Positions 1 to 6,854 of a DNA stretch of 10,297 bases are shown here, piece after piece. The stretch spans positions 1-10,297 of the forward strand of contig JAGHBF010000158.1 in NCBI GenBank assembly GCA_021161165.1, in the 5' to 3' direction. Numbering within the stretch: the stretch's first letter is position 1; every line of letters begins with the position of its first letter. Below the pieces are notes generated by a model. It made no database searches and was not told the DNA's origin. It worked only from the letters and a program-made list of their open reading frames with translations. The translations under genes were made by a program, and so were the position numbers. This DNA is from Candidatus Aminicenantota bacterium (GTDB lineage: Bacteria; Acidobacteriota; Aminicenantia; S016-38).

Positions 1-302
1 ACACCTGAAAGGAAATATATTACCATATGAATATCCTTCCTGACAAGGAAAAAAACTGCTCCCACATAGACCCCTATGGTTAGAATAAACAATAGAAGAG
101 AAAGGAACATGGCTTTTTTCCTTTTTTCTCTTAAACTGACCACTGCGGTAATACCTTTAATTCCCTCATAATGGAGTAAAATAATTAAAGCTCCAGATAG
201 AAAGGCCACAGCCCCTGTTTTGCTTATAAAGAGAAGCACCACTGTCCCTATTCCAGCAAAAATCGCAGCGATGTAACCTATAAGCTTAATTTCCCTTTCC
301 AT
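1..302 (-). CDS. atpI: ATP synthase subunit I-like membrane protein (AtpI), 3' end outside window
   Basis: I translated this reading frame by hand. It starts at an ATG (302-300) and stays open for 100 codons to the window edge, so the C-terminus is missing. The protein begins MEREIKLIGYIAAIFAGIGT and has hydrophobic segments at about 7-25, 31-45 and 65-87, with a basic loop (REKRKK, 58-63) between the second and third. This size and layout fit the four-helix AtpI / ATP synthase I family, thought to help assemble the membrane c-ring of the F-type ATP synthase. The start lies inside atpZ (17-nt overlap), with AGGGA just upstream as ribosome binding site. Position right after an AtpZ-like gene is the main support, since AtpI proteins are poorly conserved. 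If correct, atpB (subunit a) should follow beyond the left edge. Alternative: an unrelated small membrane protein. Confidence 0.6.
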   Translation of the reverse strand, partial: MEREIKLIGYIAAIFAGIGTVVLLFISKTGAVAFLSGALIILLHYEGIKGITAVVSLREKRKKAMFLSLLLFILTIGVYVGAVFFLVRKDIHMVIYFLSG

Positions 303-510
303 CAAGTTCCCTGTTATATTTCAGAATTTCCCTTACCAGGTCATAAAATCCAGCTATCACTCCTATTACAAGAAATATGTCTTTAAACGAGTCGGTCTTA
401 AATAGCCAGTCAAGGAGATAACCTATCCCATAACCTACAGCCATAGAAGATGGAATTATAAATGCAAGACTTGTAAGACGAACTATTTTTTTATTATAGG
501 AGGGGATCAT
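286..510 (-). CDS. atpZ: AtpZ/AtpI-family putative F0F1-ATPase accessory subunit
   Basis: This 74-residue protein has two predicted membrane helices (about 13-35 and 44-61). Its pattern of glycines followed by an acidic residue (GYGIGYLLDWLF, 27-38) and a second helix IGVIAGFYDLVREI (49-62) is typical of the short AtpZ family (ATPase_gene1) found at the head of atp operons. Family members are accessory factors of the F-type ATP synthase, proposed to act with AtpI in Mg2+/Ca2+ transport or c-ring assembly; that role is known from other bacteria, not visible here. The start overlaps the stop of the 95-aa gene as ATGA, which suggests translational coupling, and GAGGA lies 9 nt upstream. The stop lies inside the next gene, the AtpI-like reading frame. 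Confidence in the family is good; the detailed function is uncertain. Confidence 0.8.
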   Translation of the reverse strand: MIPSYNKKIVRLTSLAFIIPSSMAVGYGIGYLLDWLFKTDSFKDIFLVIGVIAGFYDLVREILKYNRELDGKGN

Positions 511-794
511 TCAAAAAAGTCCTCAAGATCTGACCCTTCCCTTCGGTCCAACACACCGAATTCTTCTCTTCTCTTCCTCAAAGCCCTGTAAAATAAATCT
601 TCGTCAGGAAAATGTCTTATATAATTTCCCTCTGTATCGCTATAAATAAGTTCAAAATAATCTTCCCCGATGGTGCAAAAAACGGACATGGAAGAAAAAA
701 GGTCAAGATTACCTACTTCTTCAATCACCTCTGCCTTTTCCTTGATTGCATCAAGGGAATCCCATTCGTAAACTTCTATTTCTTCTATCCTCAT
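507..794 (-). CDS. Hypothetical acidic 95-aa protein
   Basis: I do not recognise this family. The protein is small, soluble and strongly acidic (about 27 Asp/Glu against about 11 Lys/Arg in 95 residues), with no signal peptide or membrane helix. It has one cysteine (VFCTIGEDYFEL, 38-49), an alternating hydrophobic middle likely to form beta strands, a basic patch LRKRREEF (72-79) and an acidic tail. It is probably real: it fills the space between mutS and atpZ exactly, shares a 4-nt ATGA overlap with atpZ, and has the same codon style as its neighbours. The ATG at 794 has only AAAAGG directly abutting it, so a normal Shine-Dalgarno spacing is absent. A putative promoter just upstream would give a nearly leaderless mRNA. 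Its role could relate to either neighbour; nothing in the sequence decides it. Confidence 0.7.
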   Translation of the reverse strand: MRIEEIEVYEWDSLDAIKEKAEVIEEVGNLDLFSSMSVFCTIGEDYFELIYSDTEGNYIRHFPDEDLFYRALRKRREEFGVLDRREGSDLEDFFE

Positions 795-803
795 CCTTTT
801 AAG

Positions 804-832
804 AAATTAGAGCAATTTTTACCATAAGTCAA
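804..832 (-). promoter_or_regulatory. Candidate sigma70-type promoter ahead of the 95-aa gene-atpZ-atpI unit
   Basis: Read on the minus strand, TTGACT (832-827, five of six matches to the -35 consensus) is followed after exactly 17 nt by TAATTT (809-804). The latter keeps the most important -10 bases (T1, A2, T6) but is otherwise weak. Transcription would start near 797, only a few bases before the ATG at 794, which fits the missing Shine-Dalgarno of that gene. The site lies in the 40-nt gap after mutS. This is a pattern match only; AT-rich DNA produces such matches by chance. Confidence 0.3.
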
Positions 833-834
833 TA

Positions 835-3321
835 TTATTTTCCAATTTTTTTCTTCAATTTGTAAATCAATTCAAGAGCCTCAAGAGGAGTAAGTTTGTC
901 CGGGTTTATTTCCTTAAGCCATTTTTTAACCGGGTCTTCTTCCTCAAAAAGGCTTGGTTGATAGGTTTTCGACTTTCTGCCAGCCCTTTTACCTTCCAGT
1001 TCCGAAAGGACCTCCCATGCCCTCGATATCACATTCCTTGGCAATCCTGCAAGAGCTGCAACATGGATTCCATAGGACTTTTCAGAAGCGCCTTCCTCAA
1101 GTTCATAAAGGAACACAACCTCACCCTGCCACTCTGCAACTTTAATGTGATAATTAAAAACAGCCGGCAATTTTTCTGCGAGCTCAGTAAGCTCATAATA
1201 ATGGGTGGCAAAAAGAGTTTTTGCTTTTATTCTATCGTGAAGATATTCAACAACTGCCCAGGCAATACTTATGCCATCGTAGGTAGAAGTCCCTCTTCCT
1301 ATTTCATCAAGAATTACAAGACTTCTATCTGTAGCTCTTGAAAGTATTTCTGCTGCTTCTCTCATCTCCACCATAAAAGTGGATTCCCCTCCGGCAAGAA
1401 AATCAGATGCTCCTATCCTTGTGAAAATCCTATCCATAATCGGGATTTCTGCTGAATCAGCAGGAACAAAACTACCACAATGAGCGAGAAGGGATATAAG
1501 TGCCACCTGCCTCAGATAGGTAGATTTTCCACCCATGTTCGGTCCGGTTATTATAAGCACTCTCTTTGACTCGTCCATAAAGGTATCGTTGGGAACAAAA
1601 ACTTCTCCCTTTTTTAGAACTTCAACTACAGGATGCCGTCCAGCCTTAATCTGAAGTTTTTTCCCTTTGTGAACTACGGGCCTTGTATATCTTCTCCTTG
1701 CAGCAAGTTCTGCAAACGATGAAACGAGGTCAAGTTCTGCTATAAGTTCTGCGTTCGCCTTTATTCTCTCAGAAGAATTAGCAACCTCTTTTCTAATCTC
1801 TCTGAAAAGCCATTCTTCCAGTTCTTTTATCCTCTCCTCAGCGTGCATAATTTTTTCTTCAAGTTCCTTTATTTTGGGAGTAATAAATCTCTCACTGTTC
1901 ACAAGGGTTTGCTTCCTCTGGTACTCTGGTGGAAGTGCTCCTGTATAAGAACGGGGAATTTCTATATAGTAGCCAAAAACTTTATTATACCCAATTCTAA
2001 GTTTCTTAATGCCAGTCCTTTCTCTTTCCTGATTTTCAAGGCTCATTATAACTGACTTGGCATTCTTCGAAATCTCCTTCAATTCGTCAAGCTCAGGGTT
2101 AAAACCCTTCTTAATAACTCCACCCTGTGAAATCAGGTAAGGTGGATTTTCAGAAATCCCATTTTCCAGCAGGGAAAGAAGTTCTCCGAGGGGATCAAGT
2201 TTTTCACCTATTCTACGTAAAACTCTGCTTTCGAACGATGAGATTCTTTCTTTCAGCCCAGGAATTTTTTTAAGGTTTTCCCTCAAAAAAGCAAGGTCTC
2301 TGGGACCCGCAACATCAAACACAGCTCTTGTGGCAATCCTTTCCATATCACCTATTTCTTCCAGCATTTGTCTTATCTCTTCCCTTTCTATTCCCCTGTG
2401 AACAAGCTCTTCTACTGCCTCCAGTCTCTCGTTGATTTCTTCCACAGTGGAAAGCGGAAATTTTAGTGTATCCCTTAATTTTCTTGCCCCCATTGGGGTG
2501 AGGGTATAATCAATAACCTGAATTAGTGAGCCTTTTTTTGTGCCGTCCCTGATATTTCTGAAAAGTTCGAGATTTCTCGCTGTTGTATCATCAATAAAAA
2601 ATCCCTTTTTAAGTCTTCGAAGAGGCTTCAAAACAGGAATTTTGCCCCTCAGGGAACTGACATATCTCTTTGCAAGAGAAAACGCCTTATCTAAATTTGT
2701 TTCACCCTCAATCTCTGTTTTTATTTTCTGAACTCTTATTCCCTTGACTTCCTCATTGGAAATTAATTCTCTCGGCTCCAGAAGGGAAACGAATTTTTTA
2801 AGTTCAATTTCATCCAGTTCATCTCCGAGAACCTCTCCGGTAGAAAGGTCAAGAAAAACGGCAGCTATTCTTTCCCTATCTTTCCACAGGGCACCAAGAT
2901 AGGAGCTCTCGCCCCTTTCTCCTTCCATTTCTATAGCGGTGGAAGGCGTTATAACCCTAACTACATCTCTTTTAACAATTCCCTTTGCCTTTTTGGGGTC
3001 TTCCAGTTGCTCTGCTATTGCCACTTTATATCCCGCATTGAGAAGCTTCTCAATATAAGCATCAACCGAATGATAGGGAACCCCGCACATAGGTATTGGG
3101 TCTTCCTTTCCCCTCTCTCTTGTGGTAAGAGCTATTTCCAGCACCCGGGAGGCAATTTTTGCATCCTCAAAGAAGAGCTCATAGAAATCCCCCAGTCTGA
3201 ACAGAAGTAAAGAATCGGGGTATTTCGCCTTCAGTTTAATGTATTGCTTCATAGCTGGAGTTAGTTCTCTGTCTATTCCCCCTTTAGCCTCTTTTTTAGA
3301 ATCTGAATTTCCCTTATACAT
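835..3321 (-). CDS. mutS: DNA mismatch repair ATPase MutS
   Basis: Full-length MutS (828 residues) recognises base mismatches and small loops in the cytoplasm as a clamp-like dimer and recruits MutL. The N-terminal mismatch-binding domain carries the GDFYELF motif (44-50), where Phe46 and Glu48 are the Phe-x-Glu pair that probes the mismatch. Connector, core/lever and clamp regions follow (roughly 130-550). The ABC-type ATPase has Walker A GPNMGGKST (593-601), the signature segment around FLAGGESTFMVEM (641-653), Walker B LVILDEIGRGT (668-678, Asp672/Glu673) and ATHYYE (705-710). QPSLF (788-792) matches the beta-clamp binding motif, and LTPLEALELIYKLKKKI (810-826) the conserved C-terminal tail. 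The ATG at 3321 has GGAAGG/GAGAG upstream and overlaps the preceding gene by 49 nt. The next in-frame ATG (residue 24) would cut into the LTPxMxQY start of the domain and lacks a well-spaced binding site, so the long form is preferred. No damage is seen. Confidence 0.98.
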   Translation of the reverse strand: MYKGNSDSKKEAKGGIDRELTPAMKQYIKLKAKYPDSLLLFRLGDFYELFFEDAKIASRVLEIALTTRERGKEDPIPMCGVPYHSVDAYIEKLLNAGYKVAIAEQLEDPKKAKGIVKRDVVRVITPSTAIEMEGERGESSYLGALWKDRERIAAVFLDLSTGEVLGDELDEIELKKFVSLLEPRELISNEEVKGIRVQKIKTEIEGETNLDKAFSLAKRYVSSLRGKIPVLKPLRRLKKGFFIDDTTARNLELFRNIRDGTKKGSLIQVIDYTLTPMGARKLRDTLKFPLSTVEEINERLEAVEELVHRGIEREEIRQMLEEIGDMERIATRAVFDVAGPRDLAFLRENLKKIPGLKERISSFESRVLRRIGEKLDPLGELLSLLENGISENPPYLISQGGVIKKGFNPELDELKEISKNAKSVIMSLENQERERTGIKKLRIGYNKVFGYYIEIPRSYTGALPPEYQRKQTLVNSERFITPKIKELEEKIMHAEERIKELEEWLFREIRKEVANSSERIKANAELIAELDLVSSFAELAARRRYTRPVVHKGKKLQIKAGRHPVVEVLKKGEVFVPNDTFMDESKRVLIITGPNMGGKSTYLRQVALISLLAHCGSFVPADSAEIPIMDRIFTRIGASDFLAGGESTFMVEMREAAEILSRATDRSLVILDEIGRGTSTYDGISIAWAVVEYLHDRIKAKTLFATHYYELTELAEKLPAVFNYHIKVAEWQGEVVFLYELEEGASEKSYGIHVAALAGLPRNVISRAWEVLSELEGKRAGRKSKTYQPSLFEEEDPVKKWLKEINPDKLTPLEALELIYKLKKKIGK

Positions 3322-5024
3322 TTCTCTCTACCTTCCTTTAAAGAATTGCAGAATTTTTTCGCCTTTTCAAACTGTTTTCTATAGCTATAAACAATTGCCA
3401 TGGAATATGGATCTCCCTTCTCCCAGAGATTGCAGATTTTCATAACATCTTGAGCCCATTTAATGGCAAGCTCCCTTGCCTCATAGCATCTTCCTGCAAG
3501 AGCAAGGGCAATTGCAAACTGATCTTTGTAGTCTGGATTATCTCCATATTTCTTAAAGCCTGATTCAAGGAGTAAAACTGCCTCTTCTACTTTACCTTCC
3601 TTCAAAAGCACCCTGGACAAATTTCTGTAAAGCATGGTCTTATCTATAATTATCTCCCCGTATGTTTGAACCTCCCACCTTTCTATTTTTTTACTGAACT
3701 GCAATGCCTGCTTCAATAGACTCTCTGCTTCCCTGAGATTGCCTCTGCTTTCCTCAATAAATGCAAGAAAATCCAGTATTTTTGGGGTATAAGTATTGGG
3801 AGGTGAGATGTAAGGTCGCAAAATGTTAATGGATTTCTGAACATTCCCCTTTTGGTACTCAATAATAGCGAGTTTTATTGCGAAAAATGGCTCATCGGGA
3901 GCATCCATGTGTGCTTTTTCCCAGTAAAGTTCTTCGGATGTCCAGTAAAAGTTTATTATATTAGCATTAATAATGGATGCTATAAGCAAAAAAGGAAGAA
4001 CTATTTTGCCAATTCTCTCGAACTTGCTTATTAAAAGAACCGAAAAACTTATAAGAAATGCCGATGGAATATAACCGTATCTGAAGGCAACAGAATGGGG
4101 AATTGCGAACAAAACAGCAGAAAGTGCAGGCAAAAGAAGTACTGCGTGAAATGCAGGGAATAGAAAAATTTTTTCCCTTTTGACAAAAAAGGAAATAGCC
4201 AACACAACAAAAATCAAGGCAGGAATATAAAAAAGTGACTGTGAAAATACCTGGACCGGGGAAATAAAGACCTTTCCAGTAAAGGGGAATGCACCCTGAA
4301 CAAAATAGAATCCCATAGCTTTGATTGCCCGGTCAGCGAGAACAAATATGCTTTTTTTCAGCAGAAAACTCGAACTCGTGAAAAGAGACCTTACAACCAG
4401 AAACAAAAAGTCAGCTACAAAAAAAAGTATAACTCGTTTAAGATTTTCCCTTCTATAAAATAAAAGGGTCACAAGAAAAACAGGAAAAACAATAGAGACT
4501 TCTTTTGAAAAGAGAGCAAACATAAAGAAGAAAACAGACATAAAATCCTTTCTCTTCAGGAAAAGGTAAAGGGAAAGCAAAATAAAAAAAAGTGCAAGAA
4601 CATCTCCCCTTGAGGAAATCCATGCAACAGCTTCTCTTATTGTACTAGCCGAAGAGAAAATTGCCGATGCGTAAAAACTCAGTTTATCTTTCAATCCTAT
4701 TTGAATGAGAACGAAGAAAAGCAAAATTGATGAAGCCAAATGAAAAATTATGTTTGTAAGATGAAAGCCCCATGACCTGAGACCATAAATCTTATAATCT
4801 ATTGCAAAGCTTAGTGGGACAAGCGGTCTGTAAAACCCCTTAAAACCCTTTGTTAAACTTGATTCCATCCAGTAGGGACTTGTGAAATAATTTTTTAGTT
4901 CTACCCTTTTTATATGGGGATTATTCACAATAAAAAAATCATCATCCCAGAGAAATGGTCCTTTAATTAAAAGAAGATTGGAAAGCACTCCTACAATAAA
5001 AAGAAATAATATCCATTTCTTCAT
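3273..5024 (-). CDS. TMTC-like GT-C membrane glycosyltransferase with C-terminal TPRs (second copy)
   Basis: This 583-residue membrane protein resembles eukaryotic TMTC O-mannosyltransferases and their bacterial relatives: a GT-C-type multi-helix domain (about 1-360) that uses a lipid-linked sugar on the outer face of the membrane, then TPR repeats (about 378-565). Family-like landmarks, in order, are an acidic first loop GPFLWDDDFFIVNNP (22-36, Asp27/Asp28), FYRPLVPLSFAIDY (64-77), REAVAWISSRGD (130-141), a SKE motif (173-175), RYGYIP (315-320) and YWTSEELYWEKA (360-371), where the chain leaves the membrane. All four cysteines (513, 531, 559, 569) lie in the last TPRs. AGGAG sits 5 nt before the ATG, and MKKW matches the start of the upstream paralog. 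The last 16 codons overlap mutS. The sugar and acceptor are unknown; the glycosyltransferase activity is inferred from fold resemblance only. Confidence 0.8.
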   Translation of the reverse strand: MKKWILFLFIVGVLSNLLLIKGPFLWDDDFFIVNNPHIKRVELKNYFTSPYWMESSLTKGFKGFYRPLVPLSFAIDYKIYGLRSWGFHLTNIIFHLASSILLFFVLIQIGLKDKLSFYASAIFSSASTIREAVAWISSRGDVLALFFILLSLYLFLKRKDFMSVFFFMFALFSKEVSIVFPVFLVTLLFYRRENLKRVILFFVADFLFLVVRSLFTSSSFLLKKSIFVLADRAIKAMGFYFVQGAFPFTGKVFISPVQVFSQSLFYIPALIFVVLAISFFVKREKIFLFPAFHAVLLLPALSAVLFAIPHSVAFRYGYIPSAFLISFSVLLISKFERIGKIVLPFLLIASIINANIINFYWTSEELYWEKAHMDAPDEPFFAIKLAIIEYQKGNVQKSINILRPYISPPNTYTPKILDFLAFIEESRGNLREAESLLKQALQFSKKIERWEVQTYGEIIIDKTMLYRNLSRVLLKEGKVEEAVLLLESGFKKYGDNPDYKDQFAIALALAGRCYEARELAIKWAQDVMKICNLWEKGDPYSMAIVYSYRKQFEKAKKFCNSLKEGREKCIREIQILKKRLKGE

Positions 5025-5078
5025 TGTCTCTCCTGACTGAAAAAGTTTAACATCTAAATTTATAAGGAGAAATCCTGA

Positions 5079-6854
5079 TTATTTAGTGTTTTGTCTTAAA
5101 AGACCCATCCTTTTCATCCTTTCCTCAGTCTCAGAAAGGCATTTTTCCCTTTTTATGTTTTCCTTAATGGAAGAACAAAGCTCCTTTGCCTTCTCAAACT
5201 GATTCCTGTACAACATAATTTTTGCCCTAGAATAAAGGTCCTTCTTTTTCCAGAGAGCGCAAATTTCCAATACGGATTCCCTTCTTTTCGATGCAATCTT
5301 TATTGCATTCTCGCATTTCCCTGCGAGTCCAAGAACAATGGCATATTCATCTCTGAAGTCAGGGTTTTTCCCATAGGAAGAAAACCCTGATTTCATAAGT
5401 TTTTCCGCATCCTCTATCCTTCCCTGCTTTCTTAAAATTCTTGAAAGGGCTATGTAATGGGAGGAAAGGTCATAAACAAGTTCTCCATAAGTTTTCATTT
5501 CCCATTTTTCAAATTCCCTACTCAAAAATATGGAATTCGTGAGAAGAGCCTCCGCCTTCCTCAAATTCCCTCTACTTTCTTCAATAAGAGCAAGGATGTG
5601 GAGGATAACAGGGGTATAACTATTAGTTCTATCAAGATAACCTTGAAGCAGGGATTCAGCGTCTTTTACTCTGCCCTTCTGGATGTAAACTCCAGCAAGA
5701 CGAATGGCAAAGTAAGGGTCTTCAGGAGCATCAAGATGAGTTTTTTCCCAAAAAAGGGATGATGAGGTCCAGTAAAGATTGACTATATTAGAATTTACTA
5801 TTGCTCCTGCAAGAAAAACAGGAAGCACTACTTTTTTAAGAATTTCTCTGCTGCTAAGTAATAGAACTGATATCGGCACCAAAAAAGCTGCAGGAATATA
5901 TCCAAACCTGAAAGCCACAGTATGCGGAATTTCTATCCACACAACAGCCAGGGAAGGAAGAAGCAAAATAAAACTCATTGCTGAAAGGAGAAAAACCTTA
6001 GAGGTTCTTTTAAAAACAAATGCAGCAACTAACATTATGAACAAAGCGGCAGGAATGTAAAACCACCATTTTGTATAAACCGTCATCGGAGAGAGGAAAA
6101 CCCTACCAGTAAAAGGAAAAACTCCCTGAACAAAATAAAAACCGAGGGCTTTAAATGTCCTTGTAATTAGAATAGGAATACTATAAGTTGAAAGAATCCT
6201 GGAAGAGGTAAACTGTGATCTTAATATAAGGAACAGAATGTCAAGAACCAGGAAGGGCAAAACCCTATTAAATTTTTCCCTTTTATAATAAAAATAAACC
6301 ATCAGGAAGAAGGGGAAGACCACAGACATCTCTTTAGAAAAAAGGGCAAAAGGAAAAACTAAAATGGCCCATAGGTCTTTTCGTTTCATGATTAAATAGA
6401 AGGAAAGCAGCATAAAGAAAAGTGCAAATATGTCTCCTCTTGCAGAAATCCAGGCAACAGCCTCTCTTAGAGTTGCTGCAGATGAGAAAATAGCGGAAGC
6501 TAAAAAACTTTGTGATTCTGTAAAGCCTATTTCGAGGAGCACTAAAAAAAGGAGGATAGAAGCCAAAATATGAAAAAATATATTTGTAAGATGGTATCCC
6601 CTTGAATCCAACTTATAGAGTTGGTAATCTACGGCAAAACTAAGGGAAACCAGGGGCCTATAAAACCCCCTGAATCCCATAGCGAAGCCTGTTTCAAGCC
6701 AGTGTGGTTTTAAGAAATAATCCTTAAAGTGAATTTGCCTTATATTGGGATTTTCAACTATAAAAAATTCGTCATCCCATAAGAATGGTCCCTTTACGAG
6801 GAAAGCATTTCCGAGAATTCCTACCAGAATTAGAAGGATTATCCATTTTTTCAT
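5079..6854 (-). CDS. TMTC-like GT-C membrane glycosyltransferase with C-terminal TPRs (first copy)
   Basis: This 591-residue protein is a paralog of the next gene downstream and aligns with it almost without gaps; 33 of the first 60 residues are identical. It has the same order of landmarks: WDDEFF (26-31), FYRPLVSLSF (64-73), REAVAWISARGD (130-141), SKE (173-175), RFGYIP (316-321) and YWTSSSLFWEK (361-371). About ten or eleven membrane segments are followed by TPR helices (about 379-566). Its only cysteines (514, 532, 560, 572) align with the four of the other copy. By analogy with TMTC proteins it may transfer a sugar from a polyprenyl carrier to extracytoplasmic proteins, with the TPRs binding the acceptor. 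The start codon overlaps the peptidase stop as ATGA and no Shine-Dalgarno is visible, so translation is probably coupled to the peptidase gene. Alternative: a GT-C-like protein with a non-catalytic scaffold role. Confidence 0.8.
   Translation of the reverse strand: MKKWIILLILVGILGNAFLVKGPFLWDDEFFIVENPNIRQIHFKDYFLKPHWLETGFAMGFRGFYRPLVSLSFAVDYQLYKLDSRGYHLTNIFFHILASILLFLVLLEIGFTESQSFLASAIFSSAATLREAVAWISARGDIFALFFMLLSFYLIMKRKDLWAILVFPFALFSKEMSVVFPFFLMVYFYYKREKFNRVLPFLVLDILFLILRSQFTSSRILSTYSIPILITRTFKALGFYFVQGVFPFTGRVFLSPMTVYTKWWFYIPAALFIMLVAAFVFKRTSKVFLLSAMSFILLLPSLAVVWIEIPHTVAFRFGYIPAAFLVPISVLLLSSREILKKVVLPVFLAGAIVNSNIVNLYWTSSSLFWEKTHLDAPEDPYFAIRLAGVYIQKGRVKDAESLLQGYLDRTNSYTPVILHILALIEESRGNLRKAEALLTNSIFLSREFEKWEMKTYGELVYDLSSHYIALSRILRKQGRIEDAEKLMKSGFSSYGKNPDFRDEYAIVLGLAGKCENAIKIASKRRESVLEICALWKKKDLYSRAKIMLYRNQFEKAKELCSSIKENIKREKCLSETEERMKRMGLLRQNTK

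Larger units (their letters stand above)
3273..6854 (-). repeat. Tandem gene duplication (two TMTC-like paralogs)
   Basis: Two adjacent same-strand genes encode proteins of 591 and 583 residues that share the same domain order, near-ungapped alignment through the membrane domain and four aligned cysteines. They are diverged to roughly half identity at protein level and I see no long identical DNA stretch, so the duplication is old rather than a recent amplification. The 54-nt spacer between them (5025-5078) holds only the downstream ribosome binding site and a tiny AGGA/TCCT inverted repeat. Confidence 0.85.

Noticed and set aside
612..827. Plus-strand 71-codon reading frame
   Set aside because: It lies antisense to the 95-aa gene, has a low-complexity Phe/Lys/Ile-rich translation and no family resemblance. 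All plus-strand frames in the window are similar shadows of minus-strand genes.
958..1341. Plus-strand 127-codon reading frame
   Set aside because: It is antisense to the well-supported mutS ATPase domain and has no recognisable domain.
5059..5064. TATAAA element in the spacer between the TMTC-like paralogs
   Set aside because: There is no -35 at a usable distance; the nearest TTGACA-like hexamer is about 27 nt away.
5064..5075. AGGA-GAAA-TCCT inverted repeat as a terminator or regulatory hairpin
   Set aside because: The stem is only 4 bp with no T-run after it; too weak to claim.
5457..6060. Two plus-strand reading frames of 101 and 93 codons
   Set aside because: Both are antisense to the first TMTC-like gene, whose protein is conserved with its paralog across this stretch; the plus-strand translations look random.
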